64,000 nt of DNA from Chinchilla lanigera. Taxonomy: Eukaryota; Chordata; Mammalia; Rodentia; Chinchillidae. The notes below the pieces were generated by a model. It was given only the letters and a program-made list of their open reading frames with translations, searched no databases and was not told where the DNA came from. The position numbers and the translations under genes are program-made. Below are positions 29,501 through 41,330 of this stretch, piece after piece; position 1 is the first letter of the stretch, and the number at the start of each line of letters is the position of its first letter. The stretch is taken from the NCBI RefSeq assembly GCF_000276665.1, contig NW_004955470.1, positions 3,514,336 to 3,578,335 on the forward strand, given 5' to 3'.

Positions 29501-30259
29501 CTCTTTCCCGTGGCTCGGGAAGACCCTTGAACTTTCTGGGTCTCTTTATCACTCTGGGGAGGATAATGATGCTCTTCTCCCGGGGCTGCCCTGAAGACTC
29601 TGAATGCTCCAGGTGTCCCTGCTCACAGAAGCTTGCTCAGAGCCAAGGGAGGTGAGCTGTCCCCCACTGCAGAAGGTCAATGGGCTCCCAGGAACTGTGG
29701 CTCTGATCTGGCAGCTACAAGGGGCCTGCTGTCCCTTCCTTCTGGGCGCAGCTATGGACGGGGAGTCGGGGTCTGCTGAGTGCTTCGCACGGCATGAGCC
29801 CCAGGGTACCCTGAAGTCCTGCCCACTGGACACTGGGGCTGTCCCGCCCCCTCTGGGGACAACCATCCTTGCCTCAGTGGGGCCACAGCTCCTGGCAGCT
29901 TTCTTCCCTCAGGATCTGAAAGTTGGGGGGTGGGGAGGCCATGCAAGAGCTTTTGTGCATACTGCAAAGGAGGGGGCATCTCCGGCTCTGTTTCCATGGG
30001 AACCACTGGCACAGGCTGGCTCCTCAGGGCACCAAAAAGGGAAACTTGGCAGAGGTTTCAGGCACTTGCCTTCTAGGTGGCTTCCCTGATGTCCGAAAAG
30101 ATGCTCCCAGGGGTACCAGGGCCCACCCCAGGGGTTGGGAGGAGTCCCTCAGCTTCGCTGAATGTGGTCCCACATTCAGAGCCAGGTGGGTATCAAGGCA
30201 TTTGGGAAATGTAATGGGCTTATGCCTTGGGAGAGGCTCCCATACTGTGACAGGCAGGT
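26600..30259. other. Intergenic region between PROM2 and KCNIP3
   Basis: Mostly unique-looking GC-rich sequence. Apart from the pyrimidine microsatellite at 28498-28555, I recognise no repeat, exon or RNA gene. Long minus-strand open frames near 28.3-29.2 kb follow GC-rich composition and show no family resemblance. Confidence 0.5.
28498..28555 (+). repeat. (TCTGTC)n pyrimidine microsatellite
   Basis: Repeated CTCTGT/CTCTTT units on the + strand for about 58 bp. Confidence 0.9.
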
Positions 30260-30412
30260 GATTAAGAGTGGGGAAACTGAGGCAGGAGGATCACAAGTTT
30301 GAACCCAGCTCGGGCAATTTAGTGACTGGGTGACACAGTGTCTCAAAATAAAAAATTAATAAAAGGGCTCAGGATGTAGTTCAGCGCACAGGTCCTGGGT
30401 TCAATCCCCTGT
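30260..30412 (+). repeat. B1-dID composite SINE
   Basis: A truncated B1 left part (GAAACTGAGGCAGGAGGATC, CACAGTGTCTCAAAATAAA) is followed by a diverged ID right part (GGGCTCAGGATGTAGTTCAG, GGGTTCAATCCCC). Confidence 0.75.
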
Positions 30413-30953
30413 GTAGGGGGAGACGCTGGGCAGGAACAGGTAGAAGAGCTGGAAGGAGCCCTGAGTGTCACACTGATGATGCAGCCCCTTCGGCTGTCAC
30501 TCTTTCTCCATCTACAAAGCCATTCTGGACCAGTACCTGGAGCCAAAGTCCTAAGCAGAAGATGCTGGAGATGCCAGGGCTGCCATCTCACCCTCACTTG
30601 CTCGGCATTGCCCTGGGTACCTGAGGCCACACACCTGGAGTCCGGAGGCGGGGTCTGCAGGTGGGGAGGGCCCGGCCCACCTGGCAGGTGCTCCCCACAC
30701 AGAGCTCCACTGCTGCCCCTCCCCCTTCTTAAGGTGGCAACTCCAGTCTAGGCCTCGCCTCTCCCAGCCCCGCCCCCGCCCACCAGGGAGTCAGGGAGCA
30801 GAGCGCTGGGTTAGAGGACACCGGACAGCAGGGGGACAGAGAAACAAGGGCGGGGAGCCCCGGAGAGCCAGGCGGGACTGAGTGGCTGCAGGGCCCGGAC
30901 TGGGAAGCAGACAGTGGGGGACTGGGATTGAAAAGATGTGAGGCAGATGCAAG

Positions 30954-30954
<1 letters not shown>

Positions 30955-30996
<42 letters not shown>

Positions 30997-31062
30997 AGAG
31001 AGAGAGAAAGTCAGACAGAGGGAGAGAGGGGAGAGTGAGAGACACACAGAGAGAGAGGGAGG
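30955..31062 (+). repeat. (TG)n-(GA)n microsatellite upstream of KCNIP3 exon 1
   Basis: About 19 TG units (30955-30993) are followed by a purine tract of GAGA and GGGAGA units to about 31062. The block ends about 115 bp before the upstream ATG, so it may lie in the promoter or 5' UTR. Confidence 0.93.
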
Positions 31063-31178
31063 GAGGAGGCAGAGCAGCGAGGGTGGAGCGGTCGGAGCTG
31101 GCGCAGAGGGAGGGTGGAAGCGGTGGGCAGGGGGCGGGGGAGAAGGCACGGTGACAATCACATCTGGTCCGAGCAAAC

Positions 31179-31281
31179 ATGAGGCAGCTGCCAGCCGGGC
31201 CGGGTAGTCCCATCCGCTCGGGCTGCGAAGTGGAGACGCTGGCCACAGTTCCGTGCGGTGCCCAGGATGCAGCGCGCAAAG
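31179..31281 (+). CDS. Overlapping upstream ORF across KCNIP3 exons 1-2, first segment
   Basis: An ATG at 31179-31181 with A at -3 opens a frame offset by one from the calsenilin frame. It reads MRQLPAGPGSP... for 34 codons plus one base to the exon 1 donor. After splicing to 41331 it continues to a TAG ending at 41476, for 82 residues in total. It has no recognised domain and is Gly/Pro/Arg-rich. Whether it is translated is unknown; if the transcript starts upstream it would compete with the main ATG. Confidence 0.4.
31267..31281 (+). CDS. KCNIP3: KCNIP3 exon 1 coding part (MQRAK)
   Basis: Five codons, MQRAK, end exactly at AAG before GTAGGC. Human calsenilin begins MQPAK followed by EVTKA, and exon 2 here begins EVTKA, so the junction is in phase 0 and matches. 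The ATG has A at -3 but C at +4. KCNIP3 (calsenilin/DREAM/KChIP3) is a neuronal calcium sensor that binds the Kv4 N-terminus, presenilins and DRE DNA sites. Only its 5' end lies in this window; the EF-hand exons are not here. Confidence 0.9.
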
Positions 31282-33429
31282 GTAGGCACAGGTGGGCCGG
31301 GGGCACTGGCCTGGGACAGCGGGGATGGGGGCTTCAGAGGTTCCTGTAGGCAAGGGGCCGCCTGGTCGTGGTCACTGCTGTGAGGCCTTTTTCTTTGGCC
31401 CGTATCTCCCACTGCCCCTTCTAAGGTGGCTTTGGGGACAGTGAGTGTTGGGACGTCCTGGCGGGGATGCCAGACTCCTGGGGCTCTCTGGATGGAAAAA
31501 GCTTTAGGTGCTTGTGGAAAGCAAACTGCACCGAGGGGCGGGAGTTGTGCTCAGTTAGTCCCTGCGTGGGGGCGAGGGTGGCCCACCTGAGCCTGAGCCC
31601 CACAGCCCTGAGGATGGGGGCGGCTGGCACGCTGGAGGGGGCGTCTTACACCTGCTGGCCAGCCAGTGGATGCGTCTCATAACCAGTCACCCAAGTAATC
31701 GGAGAGTCCTCTGTTTGCTAGAAGGGCTAGGAGAACGCTAAGGAAGACAGTTCTCTCTCCGTGGGCTGTTGGGAGGTGCAGGGGAGGAGGCAAGCAAACC
31801 TCCCCAGCAGCGTTGAAGAACAGCGGTGAGCGAGGGGCAGGATGAAAGAAAACCAAGTCAGGAAGCGTGAGGGCAAAAAAAAAGAAACTGCCCTCTGAAA
31901 AGCTGGCCCAGTGCCCTGCGAGTTGCTCACATGTCCGGGACAATCTTGCTTTGGAAGAAGGAAGAAGCACCAGGATCGGGTGCTCCGAGCGGAACACCCC
32001 ACATCATGGTGGTTGGGACAAGGGCTGATGCATCTTTCCTCCTGCGGAAGTCCAGAGGGAGGCAACGAGCACTTGGGCTCTCGCCGTCCTCCTTACTGGC
32101 TTCCACCTTTGAGGTTACCTTAGGGTCCAACGTGGCTGCTGGAGGTCCAGCCAGCACACCCAGGCAGCAGGAGGGAGAACGAAGAAAGGGCAAATTGGGA
32201 CCCAAATAAAAGCAGGGTCTCTGGGAGTGAGACTAGACATTGGGCTGGCCTCTCAGTCTCTCCTCCCTGGAGGTGGCTTCCTGCCCCTCCCCTGTGAGGT
32301 TGAGCAGCTGGAGAGGGCTTGTGGTTGGCTTCTGCATTCCTCAGCCCGGCCACCCCTGTTTCCCAGGGATGCCAGAAGGACCAGCGGAAGTGGTGACACG
32401 TGGCCCGTTAAGCTTGTAGTGGGGACACATTGAAGGTGCTGCGTCTCCTGTCACAAGGTTCCCAGGCAGGCACGACAGAAGCATAGAAACTTAGCACTTT
32501 GTCCCAGGACCATGCTATGTGCTCACTGCATCCATGCCAGGTACGACACAGGCCACGTGTGTCCATGGGCAATGTCGTGAGTGTACACTGCACAGCCATG
32601 GCAACATGCATCCTGCATCCTGCTGCAGTACCGCACCGGAGCTGTGCAGCGGGGCCCTGGATGTCCCCAGCTCTGCCCACGGTGGAAGACAGTCCCCCTT
32701 CCCTCACCTCTTCTCAGGAGCTTGTCGCCAGGGGTCACCTGGGAGCCTGGCCACTGCCCCTGCCATATGGACAGAGTGAGTGTCCTGAGGCCACAGGTGC
32801 ATGTGGTTCTCTGCTTGGCCATTATGACACTGGGCCCTTGCCATCTTCATGCCCCCCATCCCTATGGCCTGCCTGTGTCCGGCCTGGCCAGGCACTGAGA
32901 GGACCCCACACCTCCTGGTGCCAGGCCAGGCAGGGACAGTGGTCCTAGGGGAAGCAGCCACAAGTCCCTCACCCACAGAGGTTAAGGAATCCACCTGTGT
33001 CCCTAGCAGCAACGGGGACTGTAGTCAGTCACGGTCAGCAGCTTCCCATGGCCCCACCCTGTGTCCTCTCCCTGTGGCCCTTCACCACTCCTCACTCGAC
33101 CTTGCAAGTGGGCACTGCCACTCCCAGCCCCAGAGCACGGCCACTGTCGCAGCTCCAGACCTCCCTGAGCTTGCGCGCCCTGGACCTTAGGAGGAGGAGC
33201 AAGCAGCTCTGGCTCTGCTATGGTGAGCGGGGCCGCTGTCCGAGGCTTCCGTGGTGATGTCTCCACCACCCAGCCTGGTGCCCAGAACTTCTCCTTGCAG
33301 GGTGCTCATGGGAGACATGCTCTGATTTGCTCCCCTGTTTCCAGACAGCATCTGAGAGGTGGGCTGGGGTGGGAGGGGAGTGCACTTGCTCTCCAGCTGG
33401 AGTCTGATAGAGGGAGAGAGACAGGGCTG

Positions 33430-33620
33430 GAGGGTGGGACCCTGAAGTGCGCTCTGTTATCCTCTGTGTCATCTCCTCACCCTCATGCAGCCCATGAGGT
33501 AGCCCTCGCTATTGTCCCCACTTTACAGATGAGTAAGTAGAGGCCTGGCCACAGTTGCAAGAACAGTGTTGTAGCTGGGATTTGAAGCCTGCTCTGTCTT
33601 GTTCCAAAGCTCAGATCCTG
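33430..33620 (+). repeat. MIR ancient SINE
   Basis: CATGAGGTAGCCCTCGCTATTG, CCCCACTTTACAGATGAG, AGGCCTGGCCACAGTTGCAAG and GCTGGGATTTGAAGCC follow the MIR core order. Confidence 0.75.
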
Positions 33621-36459
33621 AGGGGTGGGAGAGGACTACAGGGGAAGGGGACACAGCTCTGAGCAACAAACAAGGGGGATGGCCCAGTGTGCCTTGGAAC
33701 CTGCTAGTGAGTGACATAGGCCATGTCCGCTGCATTAGCCACACCACCGTGAGCCGGCGGCCTCTCCTTTCTGGGCTGTGTAGCTGAAGTATGAAGGAAA
33801 GGACCCCAAGGTTTCAAACTCAGGTTCTCCTTTCTTATCAGTCTCCCACAAAAGCGAAGACCTGCTTTGCTGACTTGGCTGGCATGAGGGCCCCCCGTCC
33901 ACAAACTTGGCCTCTGTGGGATTCCCCTCCCTCCCAGCGGGAGGGTCCCCCATGCAGCCTGTGTGAGGGAGAAGGGCTTCCAAGGACTGCAGACAGAGGC
34001 TGGCACATCTGCCTTGCGGGTGGCCCAGAGAGGGCAGGAGGTGGATGAGTCACCAAGCCCCTCCCCTGCTCCCTGCCAGCTGATGTTCCCCTGGAGCAGG
34101 TGCAGCCATCAGCTGTGAGCAGTCCACGTCCTAGAGCTCCACAGAGCAGCCACGTGGCAGCAGAAATCCAAGGGGACCCGCAGGTGCCAGCGTTGGAGTG
34201 GGGACAGCTGAGCTTGGCAGGGGGAGAGCAGCCTGTCCCCCTTCAGTTGGCCTGGCCTCTACCCTCTGAGGGTAGTCTCAGCTCTCTGCCTGAATGCCTC
34301 CACCCAGCCGTGCCTCCAGCTGTGGGTGTCCTCTAGGGTAGATCTGGGCTCCCTGTTCCCAGCCCTGGTGTGAGACTAGGGATGGGCATCCATGCAGTGG
34401 CCCCAGCCGGTCAGCTTCCAGCCCTGACTCTGGGCCAGGCCGGGCCCTCCCAGGCCGGTGCCCCTCCATCGGAGCCTGAGATCTGCTCACAGCCTCTGCC
34501 AGGCCCCCAGCTGGGCTCAGGGCCCCATGCCAGGCAGTTGCGGGGGAGCTGGGAATGCCGCATGCCCACTGGCCCACCGCTGTGCCTCAGTCCTCACCCC
34601 CTGCTATTAAAGGGCCCAGGCAGGCAGGGGCTGTGCCCCGTGAGCTCTTAGCCCTGGCTCTGCTCCAGGCAGACCTGGGCTCAGCCCTAGCCCCTTCCTC
34701 CGTTAGCTGCGTGTCCTCAGACAAGTCATCCTGCTTTTCTGTGCCATGGACATTTCACTGGCGTGGGGGAGGTCACCAACCTCACAGGAGAAAGAGACCA
34801 GCCCGCGCAGCCTGGCCCCCAGCACAGAGCAAAACTCCGTGCGTGCTGGGAATGTCCGTGCCATCATTTGCTGGCTGTTCAGTAGAGTGTAGGACCGGCG
34901 GCCTGAGAGAGAATATTGTCAGTGAGTGGCTCAGGTCAGCCCGGGGCACAGTGTGCCCTCATGGTCACAGGAGGAGAGCTTGCGCCCAGGCTAAGTTGGC
35001 GGCCGACAGACCAACAGACATGACCGGCAGCTCGGTTCTCCCTTCTTCTGTCCCGTGCTCAGTGACACCCAGGAAGGTGCGTGTGCACTTGTGCGTGTGC
35101 GTAGGTGTGTGTGTTTGTGCCCGTGTGTGTGCACACCCATGTCTGCAGGGACATGTGACAATCTCAGCTTCAACCCATAAGATGAGCTCCTGGCCCCCGG
35201 CTGTGCCGGGGTGGGTGGTGAGCTCAGGCTCCCAGCCCCCCATCCCCAATCCTGGGGCCTGCATGACGCAACACCCACCACTGCTTCCTGCCATCTGTCC
35301 CAAGAGATGGAAATAGAGCATATGACAAGTGGGGGCTGGGTGCAGCAGCCTGCACTGCAGCTGCCCCCACGAACGGGGACTGGCCAGCCCCACATCCGAG
35401 CGGCCCTGCAAGTCCCTGGCTAACCCAGGCCCTGGTTTTGGGGTGGCCCTTGTGGGAGGGAAGGGGCTAAGAAGCTGAGCCCCCTCCCCCATAGGCGATG
35501 AGTTCTCTAAACTTTAGCTGCACCCCAGATCGACTGGGACACTCCTAAAAACAAGCTGCCTGGGCCCCTGTGAATCACACCGTGCAGTCCCCAGGCAGCT
35601 CACCTTGAGCCTCTTCGTGTCTCTGTCTGTGTGACCACTTCCTCTGGCCGCAGATGCTGGAAGTAATGCCGACCTGCCTGAAATCGCCCCACCCTTCCCC
35701 ACCAGCTCTGTCTTCTGCCCAGTGTCCAGTGCATCCTGGTGGCTCTTGGGATACTGTCCATTGCTGTTTCCCAGCTGTGAGGTCTGCAAATAGCTGGGAG
35801 AAGTTGGTGGCATGCTTTGCATGTGCGTCTGCCCACAGGACATGGGCAGGGGCAGGCACAGCAGCTGGGCCTTTCAGGACCCCTGGGCCAGGGAGCCCCA
35901 GGGGGGACACCCAGTGTGGTCATGAGGTTCATCTCAGGTGACCCAAGCTCTCCCTAAGGCACAGTGTGGGGTCTGTAGTGCAGAGTCTGGAACATGACCA
36001 GGGCAGGTGGAGGAGGGATCGTAGTCCTGCTTCTCCTCCATCTCCAGCGACACAGTTTTCTCAGGGACCGGGTGTCGCCCCACCTCCTCACTGCATGCAT
36101 CTAAAGCAGACACTAAATACCAGCCTCACTGACAATTCATGCCATCCAGTTGCCTCTGCCTGACAGCTCTGCCTTCCTTTCCTGGACTTGGCCACCCCCC
36201 GCCTTAGTCGCTCTCCTGCTTCGCTGTCTCCTGCACCCGCCATGCTGTGCTGAGAACTTTTCTGAAACAGCGTGGCTGACCCCTTGCTGGGCCTTGGGTG
36301 GGACAGAGTGTCCAGGGACAAGGTGTGCCCTGGAGGGAGAGACCCGCAAACCGTCCAGGAGGTAGGTCCAACAACCATCTAGAGCCTGGCTGTGCAGAAG
36401 AAGTGTAACACAAGGCACAGATGTCATTTGAAACATTCTTGCAGGCCCATTAAAGAAAG

Positions 36460-36770
36460 TAGAATTTGCCAGATGTGGGGGTGCACACCTGTCATCTCAG
36501 TACTCTGGGAGGCTGAGGCAGGATGATTACAAGTTCAAGTCCAGGGGCTGGGGATTTAGCTCAGTGGCACAGCGCCTGCCTGGCAAGCGCAAAGTTGTGA
36601 GTTCGATTCCCGGTACCAGAAAAAAACAAAACAAAAAACAAGTTCAAACTCAGCCTGGGTAACTTAGTGACTTAGGGAGACCCTGTCTCAAAATAAAAAA
36701 TAAATAAAAAGATCTGGGGATGTAGCTCAGTGGGAAGGCCCTAGATTCAACCCCCAGTACTGGAGGAAAG
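36460..36770 (+). repeat. B1-dID composite SINE interrupted by a nested ID
   Basis: The B1 left part starts near CCAGATGTGGGGGTGCACAC and is broken at ACAAGTTCAAG. After an inserted ID it resumes at CAAGTTCAAACTCAGCC and runs to GACCCTGTCTCAAAATAAA and a dID right part (GGGGATGTAGCTCAGTGGG). Removing the insert restores a normal composite. Confidence 0.88.
36545..36638 (+). repeat. Young ID SINE nested in the B1-dID
   Basis: Near-consensus ID (GGCTGGGGATTTAGCTCAG to GAGTTCGATTCCCGG, then TACCAGAAAAA) with an A-rich tail. CAAGTTCAA appears on both sides (about 36530 and 36639), a target-site duplication that dates the ID after its host SINE. Confidence 0.9.
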
Positions 36771-36779
36771 AAAAGAAAA

Positions 36780-37088
36780 AAAATTTAAAATTTTAGCTAT
36801 TTTTAATAATTTTTTTATTATTGGGTTAATAAACTTTATTTCACCCCATATAAATATTATCTTTTCAACATATAACTAATACAAAAATTATTAATGCACT
36901 ATTTGACATTCCTGTGTATATCTGAAACCCAGTGCATATTATACAGATGGCACATTGCAGTTTGGACTAGCTTTGGTAGTCATGTGGTAAGTGGCCACCA
37001 CGTGGGACAGTTCAGATCTGGATGGGTCAGCTACAGGGCCAGGCTTGGCTGGGAAAAGAAACGCTTTCTAGACTGTTTGTACTGTCCT
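36780..37088. repeat. AT-rich ancient repeat-like stretch
   Basis: AT-rich sequence, then TTGCAGTTTGGACTAGC and GTGGCCACCACGTGGGACAG, which resemble an old interspersed element with TAGTGGCTACC-type sequence. The family is not identified. Confidence 0.35.
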
Positions 37089-37372
37089 GCATTAGTACAT
37101 TTTCTATTACTATACCAAAATGCCTCAGGCTGGCTACTTTATAAAGAAAAGAAGTTCACTTCACTCACAGTTCTGGATGCTAGAAATCCAAATTGCATGG
37201 CACAAACTCTAAGTATCTCTGTGGTCTCTTTCCTTACAAAGCCCCCAAACATAGGAGCTTCCCTACCAACCTAACCAAACCCAGTCCCTTCCCAGAGCCC
37301 ACACCTCTCTGAACACCACAGTGAGCAAGTTCATAGCATTAGCAAGACTTTGGGGGGTCAAACTGCCATAAG
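37089..37372 (-). repeat. MaLR-like LTR fragment, minus orientation
   Basis: ATTAGTACATTTTCTATTAC, TTTATAAAGAAAAGAAGTTC, ACTCACAGTTCTGGATGC and AAACTGCCATAAGA follow the reverse MaLR LTR order. It is more diverged than the copies at 24.8 and 48.4 kb. Confidence 0.6.
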
Positions 37373-37799
37373 AGTCTGAAGAGACAGTCATACTCAAATC
37401 ACAACATTGACTTTCACCACTTTTGCTTTACCTGCTTTGACCTATGTCGTTGCTTATTTTTTATTTATATTGCTCTCATTTTAGGTTTATAAAAAATCCC
37501 CTTAAAGGGGAATCTTTAAGTCAGTGTTGTACATGGAAAGCTGGTAGCAGTGGCCGGGAAAACAAAGCAGCAACAGTAACTTCTCAACGGCCACCGCTAC
37601 CTGTCACCTGCAGAGGTGGGTAACGGGGAGCTACACCATCTCCCTGGAGCGGGGGCCTCAGGCCAGCCCTCACCTGGGCACACTGGGCATCCTGTGGCTC
37701 ACACCTCAGGGAAGCTGGTGAGCCTGGAAAGAGGCTGTAAGCAAGAACCTGTTACAAAAGCTTGTTACGTCCAGCTTGATTTGGGTTTTAGGTGGGTGA

Positions 37800-38010
37800 T
37801 TTTTTTTTTTTTTAAAGTAGTGGTATTAGGAAGGGTCTTTGAATTGAACCTAGGGCCTTTGTATTGATCTATACCCTAGACCTTTTTCTTTTTGAGCCAT
37901 TAGACAGAGTATCACTAAGTGGCCCAGGCCCAGCTCAAACTTCTCATCCTCCTGACTCAGCCTCCCAGAGTGCTGGGGTTACAGATTTGTGCCACTGCAT
38001 TCAGCTTGAT
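37800..38010 (-). repeat. B1-dID composite SINE, minus orientation
   Basis: A T run, a degraded dID (GGTATTAGGAAGGGTC, GAATTGAACCTAGGGCC), then TTTTTGAGCCATTAGACAG and CAGAGTGCTGGGGTTACAG. CAGCTTGATTTGGGT occurs before and after it. Confidence 0.75.
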
Positions 38011-38629
38011 TTGGGTAATTTTGAGGAACATTAAAAGGCTGATGGGAGCATTAAATAAAGCTTTCCAACACCTAACAGCACAGCACATGCTCGGGGCACC
38101 CTCTGCTGCCAGGCATATTTTCTAACCCTCCCCGACTCCCTGCAGGCCAGGAGGACTCAGAAGGAAGCTGACACCTGTCCCTGGCCACCAGGCTGGGCAG
38201 GAGCTGCAAGTCTCACCTCAGAGTGACTGGCAGAGTGGCCTAGCTACCTGCAGCCTCTTTATGGACAGGCTGTTGCAAGGCTCAGAGAGGGCTGTTCGTC
38301 CCCTGGGCCAGCCTCAGGCCATCTCTGGAGCATGGCCGGGACACTTGCTCTGCCAGGTGAGCCACCAGGAACTCTGGGACTCCAGGACTCAGATCTCCTG
38401 GCTTCACTGGTCTCTGCCACCCAGGCCTGACCATCCCGAGGCCTGTGGGCAATGACGACCCCATCACCCATTGAAATGAGGGCACCGCAGGCAGGAGCAG
38501 GTGGAGAGAACTTCCCAGTAAAGTAAGGGCACCATCGAAGGCTTCCACATAGTCCCTTGTGAATGTTTATCCAGGGCCTTGTGTGGGTGTGCATTTTTAG
38601 TACGTGTGTGTGAGAGAATTTTTAAATTG

Positions 38630-38720
38630 AAAAAACTTTTTCTTTTCCTGCTGGGGATTGAACCCAGGACCTCATACATGCTGAGCATGCACCTTACCAC
38701 TGAGCTACACCTCAGCCCTT
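38630..38720 (-). repeat. tRNA-derived ID-like SINE, minus orientation
   Basis: CTGCTGGGGATTGAACCCAGG, CATGCTGAGCATGCACC and CACTGAGCTACACC form the reverse complement of an ID-like unit of the older dID subtype. Confidence 0.75.
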
Positions 38721-39129
38721 CACGAAAATTTTTACTGAGCTAAGTGTGGTAAGAAATAACCCAGAGCTCCCCTGCCTACTTTGCCCGGCTTCTTCCAAAA
38801 CCAACATGAGATCGCTCCTGGGGTCGACAGGATGCAGCCCCCAATCTTACAACGCCTCGTTTCACACCCACTAATGTCTGTGTGCACACACGTGTGTTTA
38901 GTGCTCCACTATTTGATCTCATGTATGGGTGCGTGTGTCCATCATCACAGCAAGATACACAACCATCCCACCCCACAAAGGTCCTTCCTCCTGAAGGAAT
39001 GGGGTTCCAAGTGGGGGCAGGAGGAGGTATAATTTATGTCCAAGCCTCCTCTCTGCTGCAGCGCAGAGGTTCCCCCAGCATGAGGGGGCAACGGCTCCCT
39101 CTCAGGGTCCCTCCCTCAGAGCCTGCAAG

Positions 39130-39245
39130 CCTCCAGAGGCAGGAAGAGGGTGCCAGGATAGCTATTTAACATTCCCTGACGGCTCAGTCAGACCCTCTCC
39201 CAGACAGACACATGTCAAATATTCATGAGGGTGACCTGGCAGTCA
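39130..39245. promoter_or_regulatory. Candidate conserved non-coding element in KCNIP3 intron 1
   Basis: A repeat-free patch with GCTATTTAACATTCCC, a TGACGGCTCAGTCAGACC stretch and ACATGTCAAATATTCATGAG, containing AP-1-like, E-box-like and ATTCAT/TAAT-type sites. Conservation is inferred, not measured. Confidence 0.25.
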
Positions 39246-40034
39246 CTCTGCCCCCCTCCAAGTCTGATGCTGGCCACTTGCCGGGCCCTCAGGCTGAGCC
39301 ACCCCTCACCCCTTGTCCCATCCTCTTTCCCCTCCCATCTGTTTGGAGCCCACTGCCTTCCTCACAAAGGGGGCTATCCCCGGCTCTGGCCTCCAGCCAG
39401 AAAAAAGAACTGGCTCCATCTCCCAGCACAACCCACCCTGACCATCCACAGGCGACAAAAGACCTTGATCTGGGAGGGCCCCTCGTCAGTTACTGTGGAC
39501 ATTTTAGGGGATGTGGGAGCCGCCTGAACCTGATACCTCTCCAGGGACCTGGTCCTGTGGACAATCACCAAGTAATCAAGACGGCCTGGGCTTTGGGGTC
39601 AGAAGACTACATGTACCGAGGGGCCTCTGGCATGTCCCCAAACTTCTCATGGACTTAGTTTTCTTATCTGCAAGATGGGGTGGTTTTGTCCTCCGTGGGG
39701 ACGGTGGTGACCATGAGATGACTTGTGGCTCAGAACAGACACACACTGCGGGGTCCCAGCCTCCCCGGGGCTGAGGGGACAGAACCACTGCGGGACAGCA
39801 GCCAGGGACACCCACAGGGTCTCTGCCACACCAGCCTGGACCTGCAGCTGAGACAGAATCCCTGTGCCCATCCTAGGTCCCCATCAGGGCAGCCTCTGCC
39901 AGCCAGTGCCAACACAGTCCTGGGCACGGGGGTCTCAGCTGAGCCTGCCTCAGTTTCCCCTTCTGGCCATCTCCACTCACCCCACGCAGAGCTGCAGCAA
40001 GGAAGACACATGAAGCACAGCTGCCTGTCTCTCC

Positions 40035-40135
40035 CTCATCCCCTCCTTGACCGAGAGACAATTTCATTCATCGAGGCCATTTGTCTCTTGAGTAAGATCT
40101 TTAATAATGGAGGAAGTGCCGCTTTGACCCAGCCT
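40035..40135. promoter_or_regulatory. Candidate conserved non-coding element in KCNIP3 intron 1
   Basis: Low-repeat sequence with GACAATTTCATTCATCGAGG and TAAGATCTTTAATAATGG, of balanced composition in GC-rich surroundings. TAATAATGG and TTCATTCATC resemble homeodomain/POU sites. Confidence 0.22.
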
Positions 40136-41330
40136 GGACTGGATGTGTTGCATGCGTGCATGTCTGTGTGTGTATGTGCATGCATGTGAATGTGGGTGCA
40201 AGTGTGTGTACACAGGACATGCATACAGGGTGCTCCCCTCATACTTCTGGAACCTTCCCTTGCCCCCAGCGCTCCCCTTCCTCCTGCGCTGTCAGCACGG
40301 TCAGCCGGACCACGCTGCAGCTCTGCATACCCAGCCCTTCGTGCTGGACAAGCCTGGGAGAAAGGAGGGAGGTGGGGCGTCCCTGTGGCGTGTGCGGGGA
40401 GGTAGGGTAATAATTGTGAGCCAGGGCCTGGCAGCTGCTACTTGGGGGGACACAGCAGCTGGGCTAAGGCATTTGGGTACTGCCCGGCCTAGGACACCCT
40501 TGAACAAAAGCTGACCAGGAGGGCCGCTGGCCGGGCAGCCCAAACATGAACGGGTCTCTGGGGTCCATAACTGTGGAAGCCCTGCAGGATGCAGCAGACC
40601 CCCCGCAGGTCTGGGAACATTTGTCCCGCCTCTTCTCCACGTTCAGTTCCACGGAGGATGGGATGAGCAGGGATAAAGGCCGGCAGGGAGCAGGAGGACA
40701 CCAGGGTGTTGACTTTCACTTTGACCTTCCCTCTGAAGACAGAGACTTTGCAGAGATTCCAGGGACAGGAGGGCCCCTTAGTCACTCTAGACAACCCAGG
40801 GCCTTCCCAGGCTGTGCAAATCTCACACATGTGAAGCCTCACGATCCTGGAGAGACATCAGGACCCACAGATGTGCCACAAATGTGCCCAGGGCTACTTG
40901 TGGGCCATGACCTGGGCCACAGGACCTGTGGCCACGTTTGCCTGTTGCAAGATTGCTCAGGCAGCAAACCAGACACGCAGAGAGTCCCGGAGGGACCACT
41001 ACGGCTGAGCCCTGGCAAGGGACCACCACCCTGCCGCCGGCTCAAGAGTGATAGTAATTTGGGAACCATGGTTGAGAGGCCTAAAATAATGTTCTAGGAA
41101 AACAGAGCTTGCTGCTCTGGAGCCCCAGAGGGGACCTGGTTGCCTTTTCCCGACTGATCACAATTCAAACTTAGGTCTTGCTTCTCCTGACATCTGCCCA
41201 CAGCCCCTCCTCCCTCCGCACTCCTCCCACCAGGCATTCAAGTTGTTCCTTGAGCAAGGTCCTGGGCATGAGATGCTGACCCAGGGTGGATCTGCAAAGG
41301 CTCAGGGTGCACTCCCTGTTCCCACTGCAG

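Larger units (their letters stand above)
31090..31281 (+). promoter_or_regulatory. KCNIP3: KCNIP3 promoter-proximal region and exon 1 5' UTR
   Basis: A GC-rich stretch with several CpGs runs to the exon 1 donor. The transcription start is unknown. Two ATGs lie in the exon: one at 31179 opens an overlapping frame, and one at 31267 is the calsenilin start. Confidence 0.5.
31282..41330. other. KCNIP3: KCNIP3 intron 1
   Basis: A 10-kb intron. Repeats cluster at 36.4-38.8 kb (B1-dID, nested ID, LTR, SINEs). The rest is largely GC-rich unique sequence with a MIR at 33.4 kb and two candidate conserved patches near 39.2 and 40.1 kb. I recognise nothing in 31300-33400 and 33640-36440. Confidence 0.7.
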
